Positions 38,359 to 46,884 of a stretch of 64,000 nucleotides of DNA are shown here, in pieces. The stretch spans positions 96,911 through 160,910 of the forward strand of contig JAVYOO010000002.1 in the NCBI GenBank assembly GCA_038734275.1. Reading direction: 5' to 3'. Position numbers and translations under genes: made by a program. The stretch's first letter is position 1; each line of letters begins with the position of its first letter. This stretch comes from Archaeoglobaceae archaeon (GTDB taxonomy: Archaea > Halobacteriota > Archaeoglobi > Archaeoglobales > Archaeoglobaceae). Under the pieces are notes generated by a model. The model worked only from the letters and a program-made list of their open reading frames with translations, did not search any database and had not been told where the DNA came from.

Positions 38359-39041
38359 AATCTCGACCTCCTCACACGCTTTAAAGCCTTTCCAACCACT
38401 ATTACTGCCATTCTATTGATGTCCTTTGCCTTTTCAGCTATATCTGAAAGCGTCCCCTCTATAACCTTTTCACCTTCTTGGGAAACTCTGTAAGCTACCA
38501 CAGCGGGTTCATCGCCCCTGATCTTTAGCAATCTCTGTGCAAGCTCCCCGATCTTTCCTGAGCTTAGCAAAAACACAAGCGTTGAGTTCGTTTCAGCAAG
38601 TTTCTCGATCTCATCTCTTTCGAGTGTTTTTCCAGCACTCCTCGTTATGATCACCGTCGGCGTGTCTGCGGTGGCAAGTTCAGCTTTCAGCTTTGCAGAG
38701 ACTGCGAAAACACTGCTCACTCCCGGCACAACCTCGCACTCAATTCCTCTTTTTTCAAGCTCTTCGATCTGCTCAACTATTGCTCCATAAATGCTCGGGT
38801 CTCCGCTTTGCACTCTTACAACTTTCTTGTTCTCTTTAACGAATTTCTCAATCGTAGCAACGATCTCTTCAAGTTTCATTCCGTGGCTGTTGATCTTGAG
38901 TGCCTTGAATTCTGAAAGACTGCTCTCCGGGATTATTGAGCCGGGGTAGATTATAACGTCCGCCTCCTTGAGCAATTTGTAGCCCCTAATAGTAAGCAAC
39001 TCTGGGTCACCGGGGCCAAAGCCTACAAAGTAAACCTTCAC
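38349..39041 (-). CDS. cbiF: Cobalt-precorrin-4 C11-methyltransferase CbiF
   Basis: 230 residues. KVYFVGFGPGDPELLTIRGYKLLKEADVIIYPGSIIP opens the protein, followed by RVQSGDPSIYGAIVEQ and VPGVSSVFAVSAKLKAELATADTPTVIITRSAG, the CbiF/CobM pattern. It adds the C11 methyl. Its start overlaps the cbiL stop by 4 bases. Confidence 0.92.
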   Translation of the reverse strand: MKVYFVGFGPGDPELLTIRGYKLLKEADVIIYPGSIIPESSLSEFKALKINSHGMKLEEIVATIEKFVKENKKVVRVQSGDPSIYGAIVEQIEELEKRGIECEVVPGVSSVFAVSAKLKAELATADTPTVIITRSAGKTLERDEIEKLAETNSTLVFLLSSGKIGELAQRLLKIRGDEPAVVAYRVSQEGEKVIEGTLSDIAEKAKDINRMAVIVVGKALKRVRRSRLYS

Positions 39042-39628
39042 CTTTTCACCCCAAGTATAAGCGAGAAGTAATCCGCTTCATTCGGAATTTCCTTGCTGAT
39101 CCTTTGTCCTTCCATATATAGTCTTTCAACGAATTTTAGCTCCGTAAATCCCATAGCCCTGAGCTTTTCCGCAATTTCGCCACTTCTCTTAGCTTTCATA
39201 ACCGCAATCACTTCTTCCTCAAAGTTTGTCGTTATTAGCAAAGACTTCTTTACAAAAGTCCTTGTCATTGCGAGAGCAGAAAAAACGACACTAACCCCTG
39301 GCACAATCTCGATCTCAGCACTGGGATCGAGCTTTAAAACTTCCTCAGCAAGCTCTGAAAAGGTTGAGTAAAGCACCGCATCGCCTATACAGCAGAAGGC
39401 TATTTTTTCTTTCTTGATCCTTTCAACAAGCTCCTCTGCCAGTTTTCTTGCAACTTCCTGCCCCTTTCCCATCGGAAATTCAACAATTCTTGGCTCTCTG
39501 AACCGCCTAACAAGCTTTTCCGCATTTTCCCCGGGAACGATCACTTCATTCGCTTCTTTGAGCACTCTGATCGCCTTCAGTGTCAGCAATTCCGGATCCC
39601 CTGGCCCAAGGCTCACTCCGTAGAGCAT
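39038..39628 (-). CDS. cbiL: Cobalt-factor II C20-methyltransferase CbiL
   Basis: 196 residues, begins MLYGVSLGPGDPELLTLKAIRVLKEANEVIVPG, with CCIGDAVLYSTFSELAEEVLKLD and VPGVSVVFSALAMTR. These match CbiL/CobI, which methylates C20. Slightly short against bacterial enzymes (230). Overlaps cbiT by 16 bases. Confidence 0.9.
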   Translation of the reverse strand: MLYGVSLGPGDPELLTLKAIRVLKEANEVIVPGENAEKLVRRFREPRIVEFPMGKGQEVARKLAEELVERIKKEKIAFCCIGDAVLYSTFSELAEEVLKLDPSAEIEIVPGVSVVFSALAMTRTFVKKSLLITTNFEEEVIAVMKAKRSGEIAEKLRAMGFTELKFVERLYMEGQRISKEIPNEADYFSLILGVKR

Positions 39629-40113
39629 GCGACCACCATGAATACTGGATTTAGGGGTTTAAAAGCAGTTCCGCCCGCAAGCTCATAACTTCTCCAGACG
39701 TTTAAAGCGATCATTTCGCAATTCCATCCTAAGCTCTTCATTTTCCCTAAAGCTTTTAAAGCCACTTCAATCCTCGCTGCGTTCACTGCAATCTTCTTGG
39801 CTTTCTTGCAGGCGATTTCAAGCATCTCTTCAAGCCTCTTTGTTCCGCCAAAGAAAACGAGATCGTAGTCGTATTTGCTCAAAAAATCTAAACCATCCAT
39901 GCAAATAACTTCGCAGTTCAGTCCAGAAAGCCTTTTTTTCGCCTCTTCAAGCACTTTTTCGTCAAGATCTACTGCGTAGACTTTTTTAACAAATGGTGCG
40001 AAGAATTCCGCAACGCTTCCACTTCCACAGCCCACATCCACAAATATTTGGTCTTTGCTTGGCTTGAGCTTTGCAAAAAGAACTCCGATCGCTTCAAGCT
40101 TCGTTACCTTCAT
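39613..40113 (-). CDS. cbiT: Cobalt-precorrin-6B C15-methyltransferase (decarboxylating) CbiT
   Basis: 166 residues with a Rossmann-type methylase fold: FVDVGCGSGSVAEFFAPFVKKVYAVDLDEKVLEEAKK is SAM motif I and the following acidic strand. ICMDGLDFL is the next motif. It methylates C15 and decarboxylates the C12 acetate chain. Its start overlaps cbiO by 4 bases. Confidence 0.9.
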   Translation of the reverse strand: MKVTKLEAIGVLFAKLKPSKDQIFVDVGCGSGSVAEFFAPFVKKVYAVDLDEKVLEEAKKRLSGLNCEVICMDGLDFLSKYDYDLVFFGGTKRLEEMLEIACKKAKKIAVNAARIEVALKALGKMKSLGWNCEMIALNVWRSYELAGGTAFKPLNPVFMVVACSTE

Positions 40114-41003
40114 TTTGTTTCCCCTAAAAGTTCCTTCAATTTCTCAAGACTTCCATTTTCAAAGTTAACGACTACGCAATGACCTTCAGAGGCTTTCAAA
40201 ATTGCCTCCAAGAGCTTTTTTATTTTCTCCATGTTTGGAGCATTTCCGTTCAAATTCACAACAAAATTTGAGCCAATTTTTTCATTTTCGGAAATGATTA
40301 ATTTTCCAAAGCCAAAAGTTCTTATTCCGATCTTTCTTGCAAGCTCAAAGTTTAGGCTTTCGCCCTCGTAAACGATCCGACCATCTTCGAGGTAGTAAAA
40401 ACGATCTCCAACTCTTTTTGCGAGATCGAAGTCATGTGTTGCAATGATAATGCCCTTTCCCGCATTTCTAAGCTTTTCAATTAGCTCTATCATGGCATCA
40501 AAACCGAGCTGATCCAAGCCTGCGGTTGGTTCATCGAGAATTACGAACTCTGGATCCATCGCTATTGCGTCAGCAATCGAAAGTCTTTTCTTTTCTCCAC
40601 CGCTAAGCTGACTGCAGAGCCTCTTCTCATAGCCCTCGAGCCCGACAAGCTTTAAAGCCTCTTCAACCTTCTCAAGTGCTATTCCCACGTTTGCTGGTCC
40701 AAAGGCTACTTCCTGCCATACTGTCGGAGCAATAATCTGCTCGTCTGGATTTTGAAAAACGATCGAAACTCTCTTTCTGAGCTCCAAAAGGCTTTTTTTA
40801 TTGTATTCAATTCTTGAACCGTCTATTCTGACTTCTCCTTTTTTTGGCTTGAGCAGTCCATTCAGGTGCAGAAGAAGGGTTGTTTTCCCCGCTCCATTTT
40901 TGCCCATTAAAACCGTTACTTCTCCCCGCTTTGCTCTGAAGTTTACACCTTTCAGAACCTCTCTGTCCGCGTAAGAGAACCAGAGATCGATCGTTTCGAT
41001 CAT
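40110..41003 (-). CDS. cbiO: Cobalt ECF transporter ATP-binding protein CbiO
   Basis: 297 residues. Walker A GKNGAGKTTLLLHLNG near 33, Q-loop VFQNPDEQIIAPTVWQEVAFGP typical of ECF ATPases, signature LSGGEKKRLSIADAIA and Walker B FVILDEPTAGLDQLG. The C-terminal 70 residues extend past the ATPase core with a weakly conserved segment. It drives cobalt uptake with CbiQ, N and M. Confidence 0.92.
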   Translation of the reverse strand: MIETIDLWFSYADREVLKGVNFRAKRGEVTVLMGKNGAGKTTLLLHLNGLLKPKKGEVRIDGSRIEYNKKSLLELRKRVSIVFQNPDEQIIAPTVWQEVAFGPANVGIALEKVEEALKLVGLEGYEKRLCSQLSGGEKKRLSIADAIAMDPEFVILDEPTAGLDQLGFDAMIELIEKLRNAGKGIIIATHDFDLAKRVGDRFYYLEDGRIVYEGESLNFELARKIGIRTFGFGKLIISENEKIGSNFVVNLNGNAPNMEKIKKLLEAILKASEGHCVVVNFENGSLEKLKELLGETK

Positions 41004-41704
41004 ATGAGCAACCCCATAGCCATTAGGCTAAGCAGAATGACTGCAAAAACAGAGCCCTTGCTTTTAAATTTTTGCATAGGGAAAACGCCAGCATCGCATC
41101 TTGCTTCTTTCGCCCTCTCAAATTTCTCAACTTTTTCAAAAGATCTAAGGAATAGCATGTAGCTGAGCATCGAAGTGGTTTTTATTGATCTTCTGATCCC
41201 AAAAAAGCCAAGTCGTGCTTCAGCTGAAATTCTAAGGCTCTCGATCTCTTCCAGCAATACTTGGATCGCTCTGTAGCTGAGGAGCATTAGCTCTCTAACG
41301 AATCCCTTCAGCCTGATCGCCGAAATGAACTCTGGGAGGGTTGTTGTTAAAATGAGGTAGCTGAATGCTGATAAAGCTGAGAAAGATCTCAGCATTACGT
41401 TCAAAGCAGTTTCAACGCTTTTATCTGTGATTTTTAGAAAATAAAAGCTCGCAACTTCTTTTCCATCGATTGTGAATAAAATCACGAGAATTCCAAGAAA
41501 AATAAAGCCGAATGGGATTTTTATAATCTTAAAAAAATATTTTGATGCGTGAATTGAAAGAGCTGAAAATAATACGAGAGCTATGAGCTGGGTATGAAAG
41601 TCAAGAAGGATCAGCGGTAGCGATAGCAGAACTAACCACACCTTGATTGGGCCATCGATCAACTTCCTGGAGTTTACCTGAACACTTTCAAGACTCTCGC
41701 TCAT
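41000..41704 (-). CDS. cbiQ: Cobalt ECF transporter transmembrane protein CbiQ
   Basis: 234 residues with several helices (VWLVLLSLPLILLDFHTQLIALVLFS and others). The coupling helices carry IRRSIKTTSMLSYMLFLRSFEKVEKFERAKEARC, containing the alanine-arginine-alanine type signature used to contact the ATPase. ATG 41704 was chosen over a 7-codon upstream start because GGAAG precedes it; it lies 17 bases inside the end of cbiN. Confidence 0.88.
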   Translation of the reverse strand: MSESLESVQVNSRKLIDGPIKVWLVLLSLPLILLDFHTQLIALVLFSALSIHASKYFFKIIKIPFGFIFLGILVILFTIDGKEVASFYFLKITDKSVETALNVMLRSFSALSAFSYLILTTTLPEFISAIRLKGFVRELMLLSYRAIQVLLEEIESLRISAEARLGFFGIRRSIKTTSMLSYMLFLRSFEKVEKFERAKEARCDAGVFPMQKFKSKGSVFAVILLSLMAMGLLI

Positions 41705-41936
41705 GTCTTCCGAGGAAGTAGCCAACGAGAAAACCGCCTATTCCAGCTTGAATGCTGAAAAGCAGTGTTTCGATCTCCCCAGCAGGCTCAAATAGGGGTG
41801 AGAACCACGGCTCGTAATCTGGGTTGATCTCCTTGATCTTCTCTTCCGCAACCTCGTCTGTCCCTCGCCATTCCTGAGCGGAAGCGGTTAAGATCAGAAT
41901 AAGAAAGATTGGAAAAATTAGTCTTTGGAGCTTCAA
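41688..41936 (-). CDS. cbiN: Cobalt transport protein CbiN
   Basis: 82 residues with the plan of CbiN: an N-terminal helix (LIFPIFLILILTASA), a soluble loop EWRGTDEVAEEKIKEINPDYEPWFSPLFEP, and a C-terminal helix (ETLLFSIQAGIGGFLVGYFLG). The loop motif GTDxxAxxxI and PWxxPL is typical. It works with CbiM in binding cobalt. Confidence 0.92.
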   Translation of the reverse strand: MKLQRLIFPIFLILILTASAQEWRGTDEVAEEKIKEINPDYEPWFSPLFEPAGEIETLLFSIQAGIGGFLVGYFLGRHERES

Positions 41937-42577
41937 GCGGTGCTCACCTCCGGAGTATAGGTCTTAATGCTTTTGAGGAGCGTTAAAGCGACAAAAGCTT
42001 CGATCACTGCAATTGGAACTTGAGTTATTGCGAAGATCCCGAGGAATTTGATTGCTGAAGCAAGCACTCCTTCAATTCCCGGAGTAGCGGGATAAGCAAG
42101 GGCGAGCTGGAATGAAGTCATAACGTAAGTCATGAGATCTGCAACCGCTGCAGCTGAAAAGAAGGCAACCGAAAGGCTAAACTTCTTTAGAGCCTTGTAT
42201 ACTAAAAAGCCAAAAATTGGTCCGAAGATGCCCATTGAAAATGTGTTTGCCCCGAGCGTTGTTATCCCGCCGTGTGCAAGGAGTAAAGCCTGATAGAGCA
42301 GTGCAATTGAGGAAAGGAATGCGGTAATAGAAGGTCCGAAGAGCACAACCGCGACGCCAGTTCCAGTCGGATGAGAGCAACTTCCAGTGACTGAGGGCAA
42401 TTTAAGGGCGGATAGGACAAATATGAAACCCAATGAGACCGCAAGCAATGACTTCGATTTTGGATCCCTTTCGATTTCCTTTTTCACTTTCCAAGCACCA
42501 TAAACTACAAACGGAATTGCCAAAGCAAACCAGAAAGCACTCCACTCAACCGGGAGGAAACCTTCCATTATGTGCAT
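41933..42577 (-). CDS. cbiM: Cobalt transport protein CbiM
   Basis: 214 residues from ATG 42577. The N-terminus MHIMEGFLPVEWSAFW must be exact because the cobalt is bound by the N-terminal amino group and the histidine at position 2; this supports 42577, with AGGTGA 5 bases upstream, over a GTG three codons earlier that is part of the ribosome site. SVTGSCSHPTGTGVAVVLFGP gives the second His. It is the first gene of a run of overlapping genes from cobalt import to cbiE. Confidence 0.95.
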   Translation of the reverse strand: MHIMEGFLPVEWSAFWFALAIPFVVYGAWKVKKEIERDPKSKSLLAVSLGFIFVLSALKLPSVTGSCSHPTGTGVAVVLFGPSITAFLSSIALLYQALLLAHGGITTLGANTFSMGIFGPIFGFLVYKALKKFSLSVAFFSAAAVADLMTYVMTSFQLALAYPATPGIEGVLASAIKFLGIFAITQVPIAVIEAFVALTLLKSIKTYTPEVSTA

Positions 42578-42658
42578 CAAATTCACCTGACATTTAGTAA
42601 AATACGTTTGTATAAAAATTTTTTGGTTCGTTGTAAGATAAATTTGCCTTTCATATAT

Positions 42659-43222
42659 TCAATCGAGCTCAAAACCGATCAAAACACTCCCTCCACCCCC
42701 TTTCCAGTTCATAATCTTCTTTATGTAAAGATCTGAGGGAGTTGAGGGGCTTCCGACTACAACTCTTTTTGCATGAGGAACTTTGTTCAGCCATGAGAGC
42801 TCTAAGGGCGGAATTACAAGGGTCGCAATTCTAAGATCCGTGATTCCAAGCTTAGCAATTTTTTCAGAATAAAGGACGAATATGTCCCCAATAACCCTAT
42901 TACCTTCGCTTTTTAATTTTTCAAGCTCTTCTTTGTCTCTGATCTCCTCTCCAATCACTTCCCCTTTGTATACAAACCTAACAGTGCCTTTGATCGGCCA
43001 TTCAAATTCGTCATTGGTTATACCTGCAAGCACAAAGGTTCTCAACAACGCTTCCCGAACTCCCTGATTAATGCCAGGCATCAAACCCATGAGCGAAGCC
43101 TTTTCTGCCTGTTCTTCTATTCTAAGAATCTCTTTTCTTTCAGACTCCGTAAGGAGCTTGAGATCTTCAACGCCCTTTAGAGACTTCAGAAAATCCATTA
43201 CCTCAGCCATTTTTGTTTTCAT
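42659..43222 (-). CDS. Unknown 187-residue protein coupled to the RamA-type activator
   Basis: The ATG overlaps the activator stop by 4 bases, so the two are translated together, with the GTPase gene as first in the operon. The protein has an N-terminal helical part (MDFLKSLKGVEDLKLLTESERKEIL), a glycine/methionine loop SLMGLMPGINQG, and a C-terminal GSPSTPSDLYIKKIMNWKGGGGSVLIGF. No cysteine or histidine cluster, membrane helix or nucleotide motif was seen. I do not recognise the family. Position suggests a role in activating or loading the corrinoid protein, which is inference. Confidence 0.75.
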   Translation of the reverse strand: MKTKMAEVMDFLKSLKGVEDLKLLTESERKEILRIEEQAEKASLMGLMPGINQGVREALLRTFVLAGITNDEFEWPIKGTVRFVYKGEVIGEEIRDKEELEKLKSEGNRVIGDIFVLYSEKIAKLGITDLRIATLVIPPLELSWLNKVPHAKRVVVGSPSTPSDLYIKKIMNWKGGGGSVLIGFELD

Positions 43223-44853
43223 GCTTTCACCTCACTTTGAATAACCTTTGCCTTGCTAAAATCGAGAATCTTCTCAGGACATGCGGAAACGCACCTTCTG
43301 CAGGCGGTTCCAAGGCAAAGACTCGAGCTTATCAAGATCTTGCCATCTTTGACTGAAATTATAGCATTTTCAGGGCAGTTTCTTACACACTTTCTGCATT
43401 CCTTACAGCCCTCAACCTCGATCTCGATTAAGGTTCCAATGTCTGGCACGACTTCAAGTCCAAGCTTGCCGAGATCCGCAATGTCCCTTGGAACAACTTT
43501 AAATACTTCTGGAGCTTTAGCCTGAGCGGTGATCTTCTGTTTTATTCCATAGGCATTCAGAAACTTGTTATAGTCCTCAAGGCTCATTCCCTCTGTCCAA
43601 TATGAAAGCTCAAGCGTGTATGCATTCTGGAAGATCTCTGAAGTTGCAAACATTACGTGCTGAGCCCTTAGCTCGTTAGCAAAGCTTTGCAAGTAGTCAA
43701 GATATTCAGGATTCCTTATTATATCCGCTGCTAAAGCCAAAGAAGTGTTTCCAACCTGATAGATCTTCTCTGCGGAAGGCGGAATTTCTCCAACGATCCT
43801 TGACTTAATCGGATCCACGTAGAAGCCAGAAGCTCCCGCCATGAACATCGTCTTGATTTCGGAGAACTGTATTCCCGCTTCTTCAGCAAGCGTTAGAAAT
43901 CCCGCTCTGAAAGCCCCTAATGCTTTGCCCGCTTCTTCAAGATCTTTTTCGGTCAAATAAACCCCATCTTGAAAATGCAGTTTTCTATCTGGAGTCAATA
44001 TTTTTGGTGGCTTTATAAGGCCCTTTGATAAGCCAACCGCAATTCCAGCGATGACTCCAGTTCCAGTAATCCCCTTCGCTTTCCCATGCATTTTGCCCCT
44101 TTCGAGTAATTTACCACTCCCTATGTCAACAATGTCTCCCGCTTCGCTGAACATTTCTCCGCTAAGCACGTAATTCCTCCAGCCAGAGATCTCGAATTTT
44201 AGATCCGAGATCGCTCCGGGAGATGCGAGCATTCCCTTTTCTATGTGCTGTCCTTCGATCGCAGGTCCAGCGGCACAGCTTCCAGTCAGTATGGCATCTC
44301 CGACTTTTAGGGCTATTTCCGCATTTGTTCCATAATCCGAGACCATAGCAACTTCTTTTTCAAGGAATCCAGACTTTACCATCATTGCAATTGCGTCAGC
44401 ACCAAGTTCATGCTTTATACTTGGCGGAACAAAAAGATCTACTTCTGCAGAAACGTTCTGAAGCCCCACTGAGCCTGTTTTTATGACAACTGCATCTCTC
44501 TTCGGAGGCTTTACCCCTCTGAGCTCAAGTGCCTTTTCTCCAGCGAATGCCAGATCTCTAATCTCTATTCCCTGAAATAGGGAAAGCTGGGTTGGATTAC
44601 CGCTAACCGCAATTCTTTCAACTTCTCTTAAGTCTATTCTGAGCTTTTTCAGCAGTTTATCTACCGCATCTATGACTATAGAGTGTGCCAGCTCAAGCCC
44701 ATATTCTATAGCAAAAGTAAGATGATCCATTACGTTGATCCCGGGCAGTGGGTGATGGAGGGTGATTGCAGTCGAGATCACGCTTCCATTTTCCAGATTA
44801 ATTGCCTGAGCCCTGAACCCGCTTGTTCCAAGATCGATCGCAACGCCAATCAT
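43219..44853 (-). CDS. ramA: RamA-type reductive activator of corrinoid methyltransferase protein
   Basis: 544 residues. The N-terminal and middle part is an ASKHA ATPase-like domain (IDLGTSGFRAQAINLENG, VSDYGTNAEIALK, GITGTGVIAGIA, MAGASGFYVDP). The last 60 residues hold two 4Fe-4S motifs, CKECRKCVRNCPENAI and CLGTACRRCVSACPEKI. Methanosarcina RamA has this exact order and size (about 538). It reduces inactive Co(II) corrinoid to Co(I) using ATP. It lies directly after the CobW-like gene and 1.2 kb from mtaC, its likely target. Confidence 0.93.
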   Translation of the reverse strand: MIGVAIDLGTSGFRAQAINLENGSVISTAITLHHPLPGINVMDHLTFAIEYGLELAHSIVIDAVDKLLKKLRIDLREVERIAVSGNPTQLSLFQGIEIRDLAFAGEKALELRGVKPPKRDAVVIKTGSVGLQNVSAEVDLFVPPSIKHELGADAIAMMVKSGFLEKEVAMVSDYGTNAEIALKVGDAILTGSCAAGPAIEGQHIEKGMLASPGAISDLKFEISGWRNYVLSGEMFSEAGDIVDIGSGKLLERGKMHGKAKGITGTGVIAGIAVGLSKGLIKPPKILTPDRKLHFQDGVYLTEKDLEEAGKALGAFRAGFLTLAEEAGIQFSEIKTMFMAGASGFYVDPIKSRIVGEIPPSAEKIYQVGNTSLALAADIIRNPEYLDYLQSFANELRAQHVMFATSEIFQNAYTLELSYWTEGMSLEDYNKFLNAYGIKQKITAQAKAPEVFKVVPRDIADLGKLGLEVVPDIGTLIEIEVEGCKECRKCVRNCPENAIISVKDGKILISSSLCLGTACRRCVSACPEKILDFSKAKVIQSEVKA

Positions 44854-45866
44854 TCGCTATCAGCCCCGTGCTCGTGCTCTATGAATTCAAAATTAAAACC
44901 AAGATCTTCTGCCAGCTTCATGAGCTCTTCTTCGAATATTCTTCTAATTTGCTCTGTAGAGAGCTCCTTATCGATTAAAAGGACATTTAGCTTAGACTGA
45001 ACAAACCAACCCACAAGTTCTCCATCGACGCTTACAGACTCGTCTTTACCAGTAACACCAAACTTTAGTGCTCCATCTGCAGAAATGAGCATCTTGTAGT
45101 GCTGAATTTTTCCCGCTCTGACTTTTATTCTATCGAACATTTCAACTCCCAGCCTTTTTAACTCAACACCCGCAACAGGCTTTTTGAACTTTATTAGAAC
45201 TTTGGCAGAATACCATGAAGCCCCAGACTCAGCAGTAGAATCTAAAAATTCTTCTATTTTGCCTTCAATCCGTAAAGGAAGCTCCAAAAGTTTTACAAGA
45301 CTATCAAAACCTTCACCGGTCTTTGCTGACGTGAATACGATCTCAGAATTCGGACTGATCTGTTTAATGAGCTCAACCAGAAGATTTAGTTCCGCTTTAG
45401 AGCTGACTGTGTCTACTTTATTAACCGCAATGATCTCCGCTTCCCTGAGCTGTCTTTCCAAGAATTCTCTTGAGTCGCTGTAAAGCTTTACAAACCTTTT
45501 AGCATCTGCAACACCTATAACGAGTGCATCCATGCCAACTTTCCGCATGGTTTTCCTTATGAGAGACGGAAATGCTATCCCCGTTGGCTCTATCAAAACA
45601 AAATCGGGATTAATTGAAGAAAGCACATCAGAAATGGTTGATTCCAAGTCCCTGTGAAGAGTGCAACATATACATCCTTCTGTAATCTCGTAGGAATTCA
45701 TTCCAAGCTTTTTCAGAAAATCGCCATCAACTCCAATCTCGCCAATCTCATTTACAATTATTACAGCTTTCTTGCCTAAATTTTCTGCAAAGTATTTTCC
45801 AAGCCTTAAAATAAGACTTGTTTTTCCGCTCCCCAAAAATCCGCTCATTATAATGGCTCTTTGCAT
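44850..45866 (-). CDS. CobW/P47K-family metal-binding GTPase
   Basis: 338 residues of the G3E GTPase family. Walker A GFLGSGKT is at 9-16, the metal-binding GCICC at 64-68 (CxCC), LIEPTGIAFP in switch II and VNKVD for guanine. The C-terminal half has the CobW-C fold. The family delivers metals (zinc, cobalt) to enzymes. Coupled by ATGA to ramA, it may load zinc into the methyltransferases or help cobalamin handling; neither is shown by sequence. It is the first gene of a three-gene operon with its own TATA element (about 45900-45913) after the mta terminator. Confidence 0.83.
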   Translation of the reverse strand: MQRAIIMSGFLGSGKTSLILRLGKYFAENLGKKAVIIVNEIGEIGVDGDFLKKLGMNSYEITEGCICCTLHRDLESTISDVLSSINPDFVLIEPTGIAFPSLIRKTMRKVGMDALVIGVADAKRFVKLYSDSREFLERQLREAEIIAVNKVDTVSSKAELNLLVELIKQISPNSEIVFTSAKTGEGFDSLVKLLELPLRIEGKIEEFLDSTAESGASWYSAKVLIKFKKPVAGVELKRLGVEMFDRIKVRAGKIQHYKMLISADGALKFGVTGKDESVSVDGELVGWFVQSKLNVLLIDKELSTEQIRRIFEEELMKLAEDLGFNFEFIEHEHGADSE

Positions 45867-45996
45867 TCAAACACCTAATAAATTTAAATTAAAGGTTGCC
45901 ATATAATTATACCCAAAGCTTACGAATTTCAAAGTTGCTAAACCTAAGAGTCCAAGGTCGGCATATATGGCAAAAGACATGCCATTTTACCTCTTC

Positions 45997-46013
45997 AATA
46001 AAAAATTAAAAAA
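45997..46013 (-). terminator. T-rich terminator after mtaC
   Basis: On the minus strand two runs of six T (AATTTTTTAATTTTTTATT) begin 4 bases after the mtaC stop. Archaeal termination is signalled by such T runs without a needed hairpin. Further on (45967-45985) a 6-bp inverted repeat ATGGCA/TGCCAT with a 7-base spacer could fold in the RNA or serve as a site for the next promoter. Confidence 0.5.
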
Positions 46014-46865
46014 TTATGCGGGAGCAATTTCGTGCCATTTAGCACGAAGTTCTTCCCAAGAAATGCCTTTCTTTGCAGCCTCAGCGAACTTTGGCGCCTG
46101 ATGAGCCTTCTTTGCAATCACTCCAAGTTCAAATGTGTTCACGAAGTCCTCGTTAACCGCTCCACCACCGCAGATGAATGGAATCTTTATTCCCTTTTCA
46201 ATGAGCTTCTTTGCAATCTTTGGAAATGCAGTCATTGTTGTTGTCATCAAAGCGGTTCCGGTGACCATTACTGGTTTGTGCTTCTCAACAGCCTTAACTA
46301 CTTCATCAACTGGCACATCTCTGCCCAAATCAATAACTTCCCAGCCATCCGCTACCAAGAATACCTTTGCGAGGTTCTTGCCGAGATCGTGTATGTCTCC
46401 TTCTGCGACATGCATTACAACTTTGCCCTTCTTCTCAACTTTCCCCGCTCCAACTTTCTGCTCAATGAACTGCACCGCAGCGCTCATGGCATCTGCGGAG
46501 AGCATAACCTGTGGCAAATAGTAGATCCCATCGTCGTAGAGCTTTGAAACCGCATGCATTCCCGGAGCTAAGCCCTTGTCTACGATTTCTTTTGGCGAGA
46601 ACTTTTCGAGAGCTTTCTTTGTTTCTTCAAGGGCAGTCTTTGCATCGCCTTTAAATACTGCATAAGCAATTGTCTTCCACGGCTCATCCTTTGGCATTAT
46701 ATCCTTTACGAGTTCTTCAGGCTTCAAGCCGAGCTTCTTCTCCTCTTCAAGCACGTTATACCTAACAAAGATCTTGTCAAAGTCTATCGCTTCTTCCTTT
46801 ACGGATGGTTTCAATCCCGCAATTATTCCCTCAACCATCGCCCAACCAATTTCACGACCTTCCAT
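46014..46865 (-). CDS. mtaC: Methanol corrinoid protein MtaC
   Basis: 283 residues. The helical cap is about 55-140 (LYDDGIYYLPQVMLSADAM), and the B12-binding Rossmann domain follows with GDIHDLGKN; His159 is the lower-axial cobalt ligand (DxHxxG). GTALMTTTM and PFICGGGAVNEDFV, the later B12 contacts, match Methanosarcina MtaC closely. It is about 25 residues longer at the N-terminus than that protein (258). GGAGGTG lies 6-12 bases before the ATG. It accepts the methyl from the MtaB substrate. Confidence 0.93.
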   Translation of the reverse strand: MEGREIGWAMVEGIIAGLKPSVKEEAIDFDKIFVRYNVLEEEKKLGLKPEELVKDIMPKDEPWKTIAYAVFKGDAKTALEETKKALEKFSPKEIVDKGLAPGMHAVSKLYDDGIYYLPQVMLSADAMSAAVQFIEQKVGAGKVEKKGKVVMHVAEGDIHDLGKNLAKVFLVADGWEVIDLGRDVPVDEVVKAVEKHKPVMVTGTALMTTTMTAFPKIAKKLIEKGIKIPFICGGGAVNEDFVNTFELGVIAKKAHQAPKFAEAAKKGISWEELRAKWHEIAPA

Positions 46866-46884
46866 CTAAAACACCTCCAAACTT

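Noticed and set aside
42578-42658. Cobalamin riboswitch before cbiM
   Set aside because: Only about 80 AT-rich bases without a B12-box-like or conserved stem pattern; such riboswitches are rare in archaea.
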